A DNA stretch of 64,000 nt, taken from NCBI RefSeq assembly GCF_950295315.1, contig NC_080179.1, forward strand, positions 67,387,961 to 67,451,960. Direction: 5' to 3'. The position numbers and the translations under genes were made by a program. Below are positions 21,455 through 32,289 of the stretch, one piece after another. Each line of letters opens with the position of its first letter. The stretch's first letter is position 1. The notes beneath the pieces are model-generated. The model was given only the letters and a program-made list of their open reading frames with translations, was not told the DNA's origin and ran no database searches. Source of the stretch: Erinaceus europaeus. Lineage: Eukaryota > Chordata > Mammalia > Eulipotyphla > Erinaceidae.

Positions 21455-21660
21455 TCATTTATTTTTATGTTGTTGGGTAGAGACAAAGAGAAATTGAGAG
21501 TGAAGGTAGAGGTAGAGAGGCAGAGAGAATGACACCTGCAGCCCTGCTTTAGAGCTCATGAAGCTCCCTGTACCACCAGCCCAACTCTGTGCACATGTAG
21601 GGGCTGGACTTCTGGACCTGACACAGTAACTTGTGTTCTTTACATGGTAGCCAGCTCCCA
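21455..21660 (-). repeat. SINE-A, rearranged
   Basis: GTTGGGTAGAGACAAAGAG and CACCTGCAGCCCTGC are present. The reversed head is scrambled: GTACCACCAGCCCAACTC comes before GGGGCTGGACTTC. Confidence 0.6.
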
Positions 21661-21695
21661 GACACCAACCCCTTCCCCCTTCCCAATTGTCTTAT

Positions 21696-21804
21696 CTTCT
21701 TCTTCTTCTTCTTCTTCTTCCTCTTCCTCTTCCTCTTCCTCTTCCTCTTCCTCTTCCTCTTCCTCTTCCTCTTCCTCTTCTTCTTCTTCTTCTTCTTCTT
21801 CTTC
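21696..21804. repeat. Symmetric polypyrimidine tract (CTT)n(CCTCTT)n(CTT)n
   Basis: TTC repeats flank about ten TCCTCT units. The tract is all pyrimidine on the plus strand, and the arrangement is close to a mirror repeat. Confidence 0.97.
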
Positions 21805-22607
21805 CGTTTGCCGTCTTATGTTCTAAGGTAGGTAAATATGTTTGAAGTTTCATCTGTTTTCCCCCTTGCATTACTTTTCCCAATCTCATTGATTTTTGTT
21901 TTGCTGGGGTCAGAATCCTGTCTCTGTGCTGTGAGCAGAACTTGTTGACAGGACAATTTCACTGAGATCCGAATGAGCAATGCATTTCATTTGCAAGATC
22001 GGCACTTATTAGTATCTGAAGGTATTCGCTCTTTGGCAGTTCAGATTTCACAATGAGGAATTTTCTGGTCTCTTGCCTCCGTAATAAAAACCTGGGGATG
22101 CCAGCTTTCTGGAAGGCACTCAGTAGAGACAGAGTAGTAGTATAATAGCATATACTTAGTCCTACTTGTTAAACTAGGCAGTTCATTTCACTTTTGTCTC
22201 TCTTCTTCGTGTTTTGTAATCTAAGACCTCTCTGGTTCAGCCTTTAAGAAAATAAAGTTCTTATGTCACTTACTAGAATCTCCCTAATTTTAGAGTGGTA
22301 AAGATCAATTTATTTAGCTTGCTTTTTTTAAAAAAAAAAAATCATTGGGAAATACTTTTATTCAAAGCCTTATGCTATTACCCCTGTAAGTCCAGAATTA
22401 CAATTCCTAAACTTTTCTCTCAGCCTCCCTCCCCCTTGTTTCCTCCCTCACTACCTCTCTTCCTTATGTCTCCCTCTTTTGGGCTTGCCCAAAAGTCAGA
22501 TTCCCAGAATCCAAAATAATATTGACATCTTTCATAGTTTAAGGATTTATTTTTGTTGTTGTTGTTAAGAGACGGAGATCAGCTCTGGCATACTCAGGAG
22601 TATATCC
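21805..22607. other. Unassigned sequence
   Basis: No recognised repeat or gene. 21900-22150 is less AT-rich than its surroundings and looks unlike the SINE and L1 families here. Confidence 0.4.
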
Positions 22608-22748
22608 TATTTTTTTTTATTCAGTCAATTTTTTCATTTATTTTTAACAGAGTACAGTTTAGCTCTGAGTATTGGTGGTGCTGGTTTAAAGTTGGAACCT
22701 CTGAATCACAGTCATGAGAATCGTTTACATAGCCCCTGCTATCTCCCG
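22608..22748 (-). repeat. SINE-E, old
   Basis: CAGAGTACAGTTTAGCTCTG, GGTGGTGCTGGTTTAAAGTTGG, ACAGTCATGAGAATCG and CATAGCCCCTGCTATC. Confidence 0.6.
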
Positions 22749-22765
22749 AAATCTATCAAAATCTT

Positions 22766-23124
22766 TTTTTTAGCCTTTTTTTTTTTTTTTGCCTCCAGGG
22801 TTATTGCTGGGACTCAGTGCCTGCACCATGAATCCACTGCTCCTGGAGGCCATTTGTTCCCCCTTTTGTTGCCCTTCTTGTAGCCTTGTTGAGGTTATTA
22901 TTGTTGTTGTTGATGTCCTTCGTTGTTGGATAGGGCAGAGAGAAATCAAGAGAGGAAGGGAATGCAGAGAGGGGGAGAGAAAGATAGACACCTGCAGACT
23001 TGCTTCACCGCCTGTGAAGCGACTCCCCTGCAGGTGGGGCGCCAGGGGCTCAAACCCGCATCCTTAAGCCGTCCTTGCGCTCTACGCCACATGCGCTCAA
23101 CTCGCTGTGCTACCATCCGACCCC
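22766..23124 (-). repeat. SINE-B with intact 60-bp hairpin module
   Basis: The module at 22791-22850 begins GCCTCCAGG and ends CCTGGAGGC. Then come the GTTGTTGTTG stretch, GACTCCCCTGCAGGTGGGG and a reversed head. Flanks CTATCAAAATCTT (22753) and CTATTGAAATCTT (23125) form a target duplication. Confidence 0.92.
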
Positions 23125-23324
23125 CTATTGAAATCTTGTATCTGCTTTTGTCTCCTTCTTTGTAGTTTTCAATCTTTTAAGAATTATTTACTGTCAACAA
23201 GAAGATATTTCCAGATGGTGATGAATACCTGTTTCTCTACTTATGTTTAAATTATATATATTCATTCACTTATTTATTTTCATATTACTGGGCATTTCTA
23301 CTATTCCCTATGAACTCTTTTCTT

Positions 23325-23490
23325 TTTTAACAAGATGGTTCAGGGCAGGGGGAGAGAAGGTAAGACCACAGAACTTGTCTCCTATGGAGGTGATTACCTG
23401 TACTGCTTCCATATGGTGATGTTGGGGGAACTCAAACTCAAGCTCTCACCCACTACAGAGTATGTGCTATACCAGATGTGATATCTCTTG
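23325..23490 (-). repeat. Old SINE
   Basis: Purine-rich GGCAGGGGGAGAGAAGG, then a reversed head region CAAACTCAAGCTCTC. Confidence 0.45.
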
Positions 23491-23526
23491 CCTTCTGCTC
23501 TGTTTAACTTAGAAACTCATTTTATT

Positions 23527-23786
23527 GGGAGTTGAGCGGTAGCACAGCGGGTTAAGCGCAGGTGGTTGCAAAGCGCAAGGACTGGTGTAAGGATCCCGGT
23601 TGGAGCCCCCGGCTCCCCACCTGCAGGGGCGTAGCTTAACAAGCGGTGAAGCAGGTCTGCAGGTGTCTGCCTTTCTCTCCCCCTTTCTGTCTTCCCCTCC
23701 TTTCTCCATTTCTCTCTGTCCTATCCAACAACGACAACAACAGTAATAACAATAAGGGCAACAAAATGGAATAAATATTTTTTAAA
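23527..23786 (+). repeat. SINE-B without the module
   Basis: GGGAGTTGAGCGGTAGCACAG head, TATCCAACAACGACAACAAC, AAATGGAATAAATA tail. Flanked by AAACTCATTTTAT and AAACCTCATTTTAT. Confidence 0.92.
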
Positions 23787-23867
23787 AACCTCATTTTATA
23801 TTATGGTCACATGTCCAATGATAGGGCATTTTCTCCATTATGTAAATGATAACTTAATCACCAAATT

Positions 23868-24065
23868 TTTATTCATTTATTTATTATTTTTCATTTGAAA
23901 GGCTAGAAAAACTGAGAGGGAAAGGGAAGATAGAGAGGGACAGAGAAAGAGAGACACCTGTAGCTGTGCTTCACTGCTTGAGAAGCTGTTCACCCTGGCT
24001 TAAACCCAGGTCTTTACGTGTGGTAGTGTTTGCACTCAGCCAGATGCTCCACCACCCAGCCCCCA
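23868..24065 (-). repeat. SINE-A, diverged
   Basis: CATTTATTTATTATTTTTC, GAGACACCTGTAGCTGTGC, head end CTCCACCACCCAGCCCCC. Confidence 0.8.
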
Positions 24066-24605
24066 CCCGATTGATAATAATTGTTTTCAATAACTATACC
24101 TCTCTTTATAGTATATTCTAAATAATATTTTCCCCCTTGCTACATGGAATGAAACTTTCTTCCCTTTTTTTGTAGCTTTTTTTGTTAGCTATTAGTATTA
24201 ATATTTACCTGGAAATTCTTTTAAACTTATTCGTTCAGTGAGTCTCTACTACCTTTTAGATTTATAGCATGCAGTCATTTTCTCAGAACAGTAGTTTGGC
24301 TTTTTTATGTTTTACTCATTTCCTTTTTCATTGCTGTGCATTTATTTTTAAAAAATCTACTCAAAACAATTTTAAATAATCTTGGAAATACTTAGTGTTT
24401 TTGTTTGGTCCCTGAATTTGGAGAAAATACTTTAAGCAGGGTTCTACTGTTGGATATAATATCGTATTATTTTTTTAAAAAGGTCATTGTTTTAAAAAAA
24501 TGAATGGTAGAAAAAACTCGAAAATAGGAGTTATGTCCAAAGGACATAAATTTAGGATTTGTAAATTTAGAATTTATCAGAAATGTTGAAATTGAGGAAA
24601 AACAA
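24066..24605. other. Unassigned AT-rich sequence
   Basis: No feature recognised. Confidence 0.45.
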
Positions 24606-24617
24606 CTGGTTTAGATT

Positions 24618-24907
24618 TTTTTTTTTTTTGCCTCCAGGGTTAATTGCTGGGGCTCTCTGCCAGCACTATGAATCCACTGCTCCTGGCAGCCATTTTTTTC
24701 CATTTTATTGAATAGGACTGAGAGAAATTGAGAGAGGAGAGGGAAGACAGGGAGAGAGAAAGGTAAGATACCTGCAGATAGATCTGCTTTGATCCTTGTG
24801 AAGTGTGCCCCCTGCAGGTGGGGAACGGCTGCTTGAACCTGGATCTTTGTGCGGGTTTTGCACGTGGTAGTATGTGAGCTTAACCAAATGCAGCAGCACC
24901 CAGCCCC
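24618..24907 (-). repeat. SINE-B with 12-bp target duplication
   Basis: Module (one arm degenerate, CCTGGCAGC), then AATAGGACTGAGAGAAATTG and head. CTGGTTTAGATT occurs at 24606-24617 and 24908-24919. Confidence 0.92.
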
Positions 24908-24919
24908 CTGGTTTAGATT

Positions 24920-25261
24920 CTTCCAAGGTGTTAGTGACATGAAAAACTAGCAAAGGCCAGGATTACTGTATAAAAAAGAAGGATAAAGATTTATTGCGTC
25001 CTAAATTTTATTTGAAAAAGGGCAAAAGCAAGAAGAGTTTAGGAAGCTTTGGTGAAAAATGTCTAAAAGCATATGTAGATTGTGAATTATAGCATCTTAA
25101 ATCTCAATGTTAAATATTCTGAATGTGCTACTTATATTATCACTGTTGGGTAGGATAATATCTTTTTAGGTGATATATACTAAAATATATAAAAGTCACA
25201 CGTCAAAATGTGTACATCTAACTAAATGGTTCAGCACAAAGTATATATAGAGAGTCCGTAT
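24920..25261. other. Unassigned AT-rich sequence
   Basis: No feature recognised. Confidence 0.45.
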
Positions 25262-25470
25262 AGGGACCAGGCGGTAAGGCACCTGGCTGAGTGCACATTT
25301 ACAGTGCTCAAGGACACAGGTTCAAGCTCCTGGTCCCCACCTGTAGGGGAAAAGCTTCACAAGTAGTGAAGCAGGGCTGCACATGTCTCTCTGTCTCTCT
25401 GCTCTCTAGCTCCCCCTCCTCTCTCAGTCTCTATGTCTTTATCCAACAATAAATAAAAATTTTAAAAAAC
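25262..25470 (+). repeat. SINE-A
   Basis: AGGGACCAGGCGGTAAGGCACC head, GGTTCAAGCTCCTGGTCCCC, ATCCAACAATAAATAAAAA tail. Confidence 0.9.
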
Positions 25471-25542
25471 CAATATGCTCACAAGTACATACACATAATG
25501 GGAGAGGATAATGTAACCAATAGTTAAAGATTCAAGGAAATT

Positions 25543-25744
25543 TGGGGCTAGGCGGAGGTACACCTAGCTAAGTGCACACATTACACTGCGCAAGGACCCA
25601 GGTTCAAGCCCCTGGTCCCCACCTGCAGGGGGAAAGCTTCACGAGTGGTGAAGCAGGGCTGCGGGTGTCTCTCTGTCTCTTTCCTTCACTATCTCCCCCT
25701 CCCTTCTCAATTTTTCTCTATCAATAATAAACAAAATTAAAAAA
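25543..25744 (+). repeat. SINE-A with 17-bp target duplication
   Basis: GGGGCTAGGCGGAGGTACACC head to the A-tail. AAAGATTCAAGGAAATT (25526) and AAAGATTCAAGGAAGTT (25745) flank it with one mismatch. Confidence 0.95.
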
Positions 25745-25794
25745 AAAGATTCAAGGAAGTTCTGTAGAAATACTATTCTAAAATTCTTTTTAAA

Positions 25795-25978
25795 AAACAT
25801 TTTATTTGTTGGGTAGAGACAAATAAAAAGGGAAGGAGTAATTAGAGGAAGAGAGATGCATGTAACACAGCTTCCCAGCTTGTACAGCTTCCCCTCTAGG
25901 TAGGGGATGGAGACTTGAACCTGGATTCTTGGGCATAATAACGTGTGTGCTCTACCAGGAGTGCTACCACCCGTCTGC
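25795..25978 (-). repeat. SINE-A, diverged
   Basis: TTGTTGGGTAGAGACAAATA, GACTTGAACCTGGATTC, ACCAGGAGTGCTACCACC. Confidence 0.75.
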
Positions 25979-26009
25979 TAGAGAATTTTTAAGTCTGAAC
26001 ATTTTCAGG

Positions 26010-26130
26010 TAGCCTGGGCAGGTCGTCAGAGTGCAGAAGTCGCATGCCTAAGGCTCCTGGCTCCACACCCTACAATGCACATTCTGTATTGGTGTTTCTT
26101 CTCACTCTTACCTCTCTCTAGGTTCCTATT
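26010..26130 (+). repeat. Old SINE remnant
   Basis: GTAGCCTGGGCAGGTCGTCAGAG, ATGCCTAAGGCTCCTGGCTCC, CTTACCTCTCTCTAGG. Confidence 0.4.
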
Positions 26131-26315
26131 TGTTTGTTTGTTTACTTATTTGTTTGTTTATTGGATCGAGAAATAGAGAAGGAAGGGGGAGATAGAGAGG
26201 GAGAAAGACACCTATAACACTGTTTCATTGCTTATGACTCAACTCCTGCAGGTGGGAACTGTGGGCGTAAATCCGGGTCCTTGCACATGCTACTGGGTGC
26301 GCCACTGCCATATCC
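26131..26315 (-). repeat. SINE-A
   Basis: TTTGTTTGTTTG run, TATTGGATCGAGAAATAGAG, CACCTATAACACTG, head end GTGCGCCACTGCC. Confidence 0.8.
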
Positions 26316-26331
26316 CATACATCAATATTTT

Positions 26332-26598
26332 ATTTGTTTATTTATTTTCCCTTTTGTTGCCCTTGTTGTAGTTATTATTGTTGTTGTTATTGATGTTGCT
26401 AGATAGGACAGAGAGAAATGGAGAGAGTAGGGGAAGACAAAAGGGGGAGAGAAAGACAGACACCTGCAGACCTGCTTCACCATCTGTGAAGCGACTTCCC
26501 TGCAGGTGGGGAGCCGGGAGCTCAAACCAGGATCCTCACGCAGGTCCTTGCGCTTCACGCCACCTGTGCTCAACCCGCTGTGCTACCGCCCCACTCCC
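26332..26598 (-). repeat. SINE-B without module, 12-bp target duplication
   Basis: TTTTCCCTTTTGTTGCCC, then the usual body and head. CATCAATATTTT is present at 26320-26331 and 26599-26610. Confidence 0.95.
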
Positions 26599-26610
26599 AT
26601 CAATATTTTT

Positions 26611-26828
26611 AAATGTGATTTTTCAAATACATTGGAAATTATCAAAATTCTCAGTTATACTTAGCTTGGATTTATAGCATAAAGTTTACCTATTCGATAT
26701 CTACAATTATATATCCTTAGACTTTCTCGAGCAAATTGTCTTTTCAGACAGTATAATAAATTGTGTGTGTACACATACTATTTGTGAGCCCCTGTAGTAT
26801 CTCTAATAAAATCCTTTTCCCAAGAAAT

Positions 26829-26871
<43 letters not shown>

Positions 26872-27330
26872 TTAATTGGAGGTTCTTTTGTGTCATAAAT
26901 AATCTTGAGCTAAAACATTTTTTTCTATTTTAAAAAGTGATTTTGTTTATTTCTTATAATGGCCTAACAACCCCCCTCCTTTTTTTTTAAAAACAAATAC
27001 ATTTTGATCACCAAGTAGCTTGCCTACACTGCCAGCTAATTTCACTTGATGTAAAATAAATTTATAAATTATTAATTGTAAATTTTTTACACAATGCAGA
27101 ATAAAATAAGCAGGAGAGATTATCAAATCAGCCACTTTGCAATTTGTTTCCAATAACTCATAATAATAGAAGTATTATTTTTTCTCTTAATAGTTTACAA
27201 TTTTAAATATCCATTATTGAGTCATTATCTACTATTCAGTTACTAGTTTTATTTTTATCAGATTTCTATCATCTTCTTTTCATGGCTTATCTGTCTCATT
27301 TTTCTACCCTATAGTGACATATGTGGGTAA
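26611..27330. other. Unassigned AT-rich sequence with (GT)n
   Basis: Contains a (GT)n run at 26832-26869. Otherwise nothing recognised. Confidence 0.5.
26832..26869. repeat. (GT)n microsatellite
   Basis: About 19 GT units. Confidence 0.97.
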
Positions 27331-27340
27331 AAAAAAGTCT

Positions 27341-27482
27341 TGGGCAGGCGTAGATAGCATGATGGTTATGCGAACAGACTCTCATGCCTGAGGTTCCAAA
27401 TTCACAGGTTCAGTCCCCCGCACCACCATAAGCCAGAGCTAAGCAGTGCTCTGGTAATAAAATCATAAAAATAAAAATAAAG
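27341..27482 (+). repeat. SINE-E
   Basis: GGGCAGGCGTAGATAGCATGATGGTTATGC reads like a tRNA A-box arm and ACAGGTTCAGTCCCCCG like the B-box arm. AAAGTCTT flanks both sides. Confidence 0.85.
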
Positions 27483-27600
27483 TCTTTCGGACTCAGAAAT
27501 CTTAGGAGGAACAATTTTCTGCTGATCCACTCTAAAAGTCAGGCATCTGTTTGGTCATCTAAAAATTTCGTTAGACCGGATTTTTACTTAACAATTAGTT

Positions 27601-27740
27601 CTAGAGCTTGGGAGACAGCCTAATGGATATGCAATGACCTTGAAGCCTAAGGCTCTGTGCTACTCTCATGGGTCAGCCATGCCCCCTTTATTGTGTGACA
27701 TCTGCAATTCTTCTCTTTCTATAGCCCTAAAAGCTTGTTC
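27601..27740 (+). repeat. Old SINE remnant
   Basis: AGCTTGGGAGACAGCCTAATGGATATGC head resembles SINE-E, then GAAGCCTAAGGCTC. Confidence 0.45.
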
Positions 27741-28257
27741 TACAACTCTTAAGATGAGGTCAAGTATGAGAAACAGGTGATAGGACTTGACTTCTTACCT
27801 AAGATAATTCATTCAGTAATCTAATGACTGATGTTTCCTTTTACATATAAAGTTTGATTGATAGTTCATGGCAGGTCTATTGCATTTTACCTGCTGGGAA
27901 TATTACATTGTGGAAAACTTTGTTACTTATGCTCAAATTTGCACTATTGATATTTTAAATTTTCACTGTTAACTATTTGTAATCTCTAATTAAAGTGTTG
28001 GTGACATACCCAGTTTTGGTAGAGGGATAGGAGAACTTCAGTGAGAATAATGTAATTTGGAGAGGAAAGTGGTAAAGAAGGACACAAGTTTAAATTCTTT
28101 GCAAGGATTTAGGGAAATCTCTTATTAGGGTACAATTAAGTGTTGGTTTATAGCCGAGGGCAAAAATAAGATAGTTGCTAGCAGTAGGAATAACATATAG
28201 GAATAACAGTAGGAATAACATGTCTAATATGTCAGAAATGATTCTTTGTAACAAAGC
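27741..28257. other. Unassigned sequence
   Basis: Contains a small repeat of AGTAGGAATAACAT near 28183-28222. Nothing else recognised. Confidence 0.45.
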
Positions 28258-28266
28258 AGAACATTT

Positions 28267-28493
28267 GAGCAGGGGCAGTGAGGCATCTAGCTGAGTGCAC
28301 GTTACTATGTGTAAGAATTGGATTCAAGCTGAGTATTGAAGCAGTGTTGCAGTTGTCTCTGTCTCTCTCTCTCTCTTCCACCTCCACCTCTTAATTTCTT
28401 TCTGTTCTATAAAATAAAAATAAATAAATATGACAGCAACAACAACAACAATGACGTTAACAAGGGCAACGAAAGGGGAAAAATAAACAAACT
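28267..28493 (+). repeat. Hybrid SINE: A-type head, B-type tail
   Basis: The head reads GAGCAGGGGCAGTGAGGCATC and CTGAGTGCACGTTAC (type A). The tail reads ACAGCAACAACAACAAC and AACAAGGGCAACGAAAGGGG (type B). AGAACATTT flanks it at 28258 and 28494. Confidence 0.75.
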
Positions 28494-28502
28494 AGAACAT
28501 TT

Positions 28503-29904
28503 TACTAATATACTAGAATTTTATGGTATACTATTTGATTGATGTAATTTTCCCCTTTTTTCCAAAAATGTATATTTTTATTCCCTATTCCTAGTACTAA
28601 AGGTGCTCGTATCTTTCTTATAAATATCTCATAGAACACAAATATGAAATAGCAGAAAGTAAAATTTTGTATGTATAGCCACGTTTTTCTACAGGCTTCT
28701 GCTAAATTTGTATATAGGGAAGTACACATATATACACACAAATATATAATTCTATACTTATTTTTTAAACTTTATGCAGGTGAAACACTTAATTTTACTA
28801 AGATTCTCTTTTAAAAGTCTGCCAGTAGGTTGCAACAATCTTTCCATTTTAAATTGTTCTTCCTAATATCTGCATAATATGGATGTGTTATTTTTAATGT
28901 TAATGTTCAAAAATAAGTTTCCTGTTGATATTTCTTTTCATTTTTTTCTATACCAGTTATAGTGCACTGATTGTCTTATGCAAATATCTGTGTTTTATTA
29001 TTGCAACTCTGTAAAATAAAAACGTCAGTAGCAATGGAAATATCACTAATTAGTAGGAAGCAAGGATTATATGATGAGCTCTAGTATAAGAACTTGAATC
29101 CCAGCTCCCACTGCAGACATGCTGTGCAACTTGAACTCCTTGACCTTGGTGTAAAGTTGCTGTTACACTAGATACCACTTCATATGTTGTTGCTGTTGTC
29201 ACTCTGTATCTTCATGAGGAAATTCATGTAAGGCTGTTAGTTTGTACCTGTTCCTGTTGCACATGGCTAAAATAAGTGCTAAGATATCTATATTGTTATG
29301 ATTTTTCTCTTTTTGTGATTTTTAAAAAAATCTTTTCTTTTGGAAAACCTGGCTATGGTGTAACTAATACTGCTCCTCACCCAAGGATATGCTGAAAATG
29401 CTGAGGTCTCTTTTAGTTAAGAATCACCAAAATTGAGAAAGTAATGATAAGGAAAAATGCTACTATTTGCCAGGGTGAATTATTGCTACAAACTAATTGT
29501 GCTCTCAAGGAAAACTTCATATGTTAATTATTGTACTTTTAAATTCTGGTAGTGGCTACATACAAGAACTTTTCTTGCTTAAAGTCGGTCAAACTAATGT
29601 GAGAAGTATATAACAAGAAAAATTTGAGAAAAAGAAAGATTTGAAACTTTTTATTCTTTTGACAAAGGGACATTTATTTCCTCAGGTCACCATCACCTAA
29701 GGTACATTTCATTCAGAGGTAGTTTATATCATATCAGATAAAATGATGATCTAGTAAGTTCATTCAACAGCTTTACTAAGATTTGACTAACACCATTAGT
29801 TATACAATTCAGTGATTTTTATGACATTGGCAGAGTTGTGTCAAAACCAACCTTGGAATGCCTTACTGGGTTGTTTTTTCTGTTTTCTTTTTTTGTCTTT
29901 GAAA
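28503..29904. other. Unassigned AT-rich sequence
   Basis: The longest stretch in the left half without a recognised repeat. No ORF with a recognisable family on either strand. Confidence 0.45.
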
Positions 29905-30086
29905 ATATTTTTCTTTATTTATTATTGAAGTTGGGATGAGAGGGCAAGATAAGGAAAGAGACAGAGAGACACCTGCAGCCATGCTTCACCACTCATGAAA
30001 CTTTCCCCCTGCAAATGCAGATGAGGGGCTTGAAGCTATGTACACTATAATGTGTGCACTCAACCAGGTGCGCCACTGCCTGGCCC
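29905..30086 (-). repeat. SINE-A
   Basis: TCTTTATTTATTATTGAAG, CACCTGCAGCCATGCTTCACC, head end AACCAGGTGCGCCACTGCC. Confidence 0.85.
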
Positions 30087-30152
30087 ATTTTGCTATTTTT
30101 TTTTCTATATAGAAATGCATGATAACTTTTCTGACAACCCATTAGTTACTCC

Positions 30153-30197
30153 TGGATTTTTGCACATTGTAACGTGTGCTCAACCAACTATGCCCCT
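30153..30197 (-). repeat. SINE-A head fragment
   Basis: GGATTTTTGCACATTGTAACGTGTGC, then CAACCAACTATGCCCC. Confidence 0.55.
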
Positions 30198-30267
30198 CTT
30201 TCAAGAATTTTTAAATTTTAACTCTTCTATTACCTTATTCCCTACAAATAAGCATCATGGAACTATT

Positions 30268-30478
30268 TTTTTATTAAAATTTTTAAAATTACCTTTATTT
30301 ATTTGATAGAGAAAGCCTGTAACCAAGAGGAAAGACGGAGAGAGAGAAACAAAGATACCTGCTGCACTGCTTGCCCACTTGCAAAGCTTTACCCCTCCAG
30401 GTGGGGACCAAAGGCTTGAACCTGGGTCCTTGTGTACTCTAATGTGAGCACTTAATCAGGTGTGCCACATCCTGGTCC
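30268..30478 (-). repeat. SINE-A
   Basis: TTTATTTGATAGAGAAAGCC, ACTTGCAAAGCTTTACCCC, GAACCTGGGTCCTTGTGTAC. Confidence 0.9.
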
Positions 30479-30488
30479 TCTGTCTTTA

Positions 30489-30940
30489 ATTTTTTTTTTA
30501 ATTTTTATTTATAAAATGAAAACACTGACAAAAACCATAGGATACGAGGGGTACAATTCCACACAATTCCCAGAACTCCATATCCCATCCCCTCCCCTGA
30601 TAGCTCTCCTGTTTTTCATCCCTCTGGGAGTACAGACCCAAGGTCACTGTGGGATGCAGAAGGTGGAAGGTCTGGCTTCTGTAATTGCTTCCCCGCTGAA
30701 CATGGGCGTTAACAGGTTGATCCACTCTCCCAGCCTGACTCTCCCTAGCAACCCTAGTGGGGAAGGGCTCTGGGGAAGCGGAGCCCCAGGACACATTGGT
30801 GGGGTCATCTGCCCAGGGAATACAGGTTGGCATCATGATAGCATCTGGAACCTGGTGGCTGAGAAAGAGTTAAGATATAAAGCAGAACAAATTGTTAACT
30901 AATTATGAACCTAAAGACAAGAATATTGCAGATAAAGATT
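30489..30940 (-). mobile_element. L1 3'UTR fragment
   Basis: Poly-T, ACCATAGGATACGAGGGGTAC, GGTGGGGTCATCTGCCCAGG, AAAGAGTTAAGATATAAAGC. Truncated after CCTAAAGACAAGAATATTGC. Confidence 0.88.
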
Positions 30941-31095
30941 TGTTATTTTCTCAATTATATTCTTTTTAGTACCAAGGTTCCTGATTTTGATGCTCAATTT
31001 TTTTCTTTAGTAATCATTGTACTTTTGATATTGATTCTTTTTTTTAATGCCCCAAGTTAATATTTTGTTAAGAAGAAAAACATTGAAAATTTGCG

Positions 31096-31300
31096 TTGAG
31101 CCCAGTAGTCGCACACCTGGTTGAATGTACACATTACATTGTACAAGGACCTAGCTTCAAGTCCCCAGTTTCCACCTGCAGGGGAGAGGCTTCACAAGGA
31201 GTGAAGCAGTGCTGCTGATGTCCCTTTGATGTCCCTTCCTTGCTCCTTCCCTCTTGATATCTCTCTGTCCAAAACAAATTAGTAACTAATAAAATATGAG
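31096..31300 (+). repeat. SINE-A
   Basis: GAGCCCAGTAGTCGCACACCTGG head, CACCTGCAGGGGAGAGGCTTCAC, and a small internal duplication of TTTGATGTCCC. Confidence 0.85.
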
Positions 31301-31334
31301 CCAAATATTGAAAATATGAAAGTGAGAATCATGT

Positions 31335-31393
31335 TGCTGAACCTGAATACTCCCCCTCACACACACCCTAGAGTCCTTTACTTGGGTGTAATA
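31335..31393 (-). mobile_element. L1 3'UTR scrap
   Basis: AATACTCCCCCTCACACACACCC, then AGAGTCCTTTACTTGGGTG parallels 16170-16212. Confidence 0.4.
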
Positions 31394-31399
31394 CAATTT

Positions 31400-31622
31400 C
31401 TACTCTTTCTTCTTCTTTCCTTTCTCTTTCTATCTTTCTTTCTTAGATAGGTCAGAGAGAAATTAAGAGAGGTGAAGGAGAGATAGGGGGAGAAAAATAT
31501 CTGCAGTATTGCTTCACGGGTCATGAAGCTTCCCCCCTGCAGGTGGGGAGTAGGGGCTTGAACCTGGGTCCTTGCAGGTGGTAACATGTGTGCTCAACTC
31601 AGTGTTCCACCGCCCAACCCCC
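31400..31622 (-). repeat. SINE-A/B-like
   Basis: CT-rich start, AGATAGGTCAGAGAGAAATTAAG, CCCCCCTGCAGGTGGGG, head end TTCCACCGCCCAACCCCC. Confidence 0.8.
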
Positions 31623-31674
31623 TATTTTTTTTTGTTTGTTCATTGCTACTGTATAGATATTCAGTTGACTAGTG

Positions 31675-31978
31675 TTTTTATTTATTTATTTATTTTGCCT
31701 CCAGAGTTGTTGCTGGAGTTCGGTGCCCGCGCCACAAATCCACTGTCGTGGAGGCCATTTTTCCCATTTTGTTACCGTTGTTATTGTTGCTGGATAGGAC
31801 AGAGAGAATTCGAGAGAGGAGAGGAAGACAGTGAGGGAGAAAAAGACCTGCAGACCTGCTTCACCACTTGTATAGTGACCAACCTGCAGGTGGTGAGCCA
31901 GATGCTTGAACCATGATCCTTGAGCAGGTCCTTGCGCTTCTCGCCATGTGCAAACTGGCAGCGCTACAGCCCCGGCCC
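31675..31978 (-). repeat. SINE-B with hairpin module
   Basis: TTTATTTATTTATTTTGCCTCCAG, TGCTGGATAGGACAGAG, head end CGCTACAGCCCCGGCCCC. Confidence 0.88.
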
Positions 31979-31994
31979 CGACTTGTATATTGTT

Positions 31995-32123
31995 TTTGCT
32001 TTTGTTTTTTCTCAGAATACTTTTCTACTCTAGCTTATGGTGGTTCAGAGGACTGAACTGGGCACTTTGGAGCCTGAGGTGTGAGAATCTGTATAACCAT
32101 TATGCTCTCTCCCCTGCCCTTTG
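31995..32123 (-). repeat. SINE-E
   Basis: TTATGGTGGTTCAGAGGACTG, GGAGCCTGAGGTGTGAGAATC, TATAACCATTATGCTCTC. Confidence 0.75.
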
Positions 32124-32289
32124 TGTATTGTTTTTTTTTATATACTACTACCTTTCTGTAGTTGTTATTTCTAATCGTTTTTAATTTAGCCTATATGATT
32201 TTCTGTATATTAGAAAATATTGCATGCAAATAAAATGAATTTTCTTCTTTCAATTTTGGTTGTCTTTTTGGTTTTACTTGTCGATTGCC

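Noticed and set aside
21644..21826. Poly-Ser and poly-Arg-type ORFs over the CTT tract
   Set aside because: Pure microsatellite translation with no flanking coding signal.
27341..27420. tRNA gene
   Set aside because: A-box and B-box arms are visible, but the sequence continues into a SINE-E body and is repeated in several places. No independent tRNA fold was convincing.
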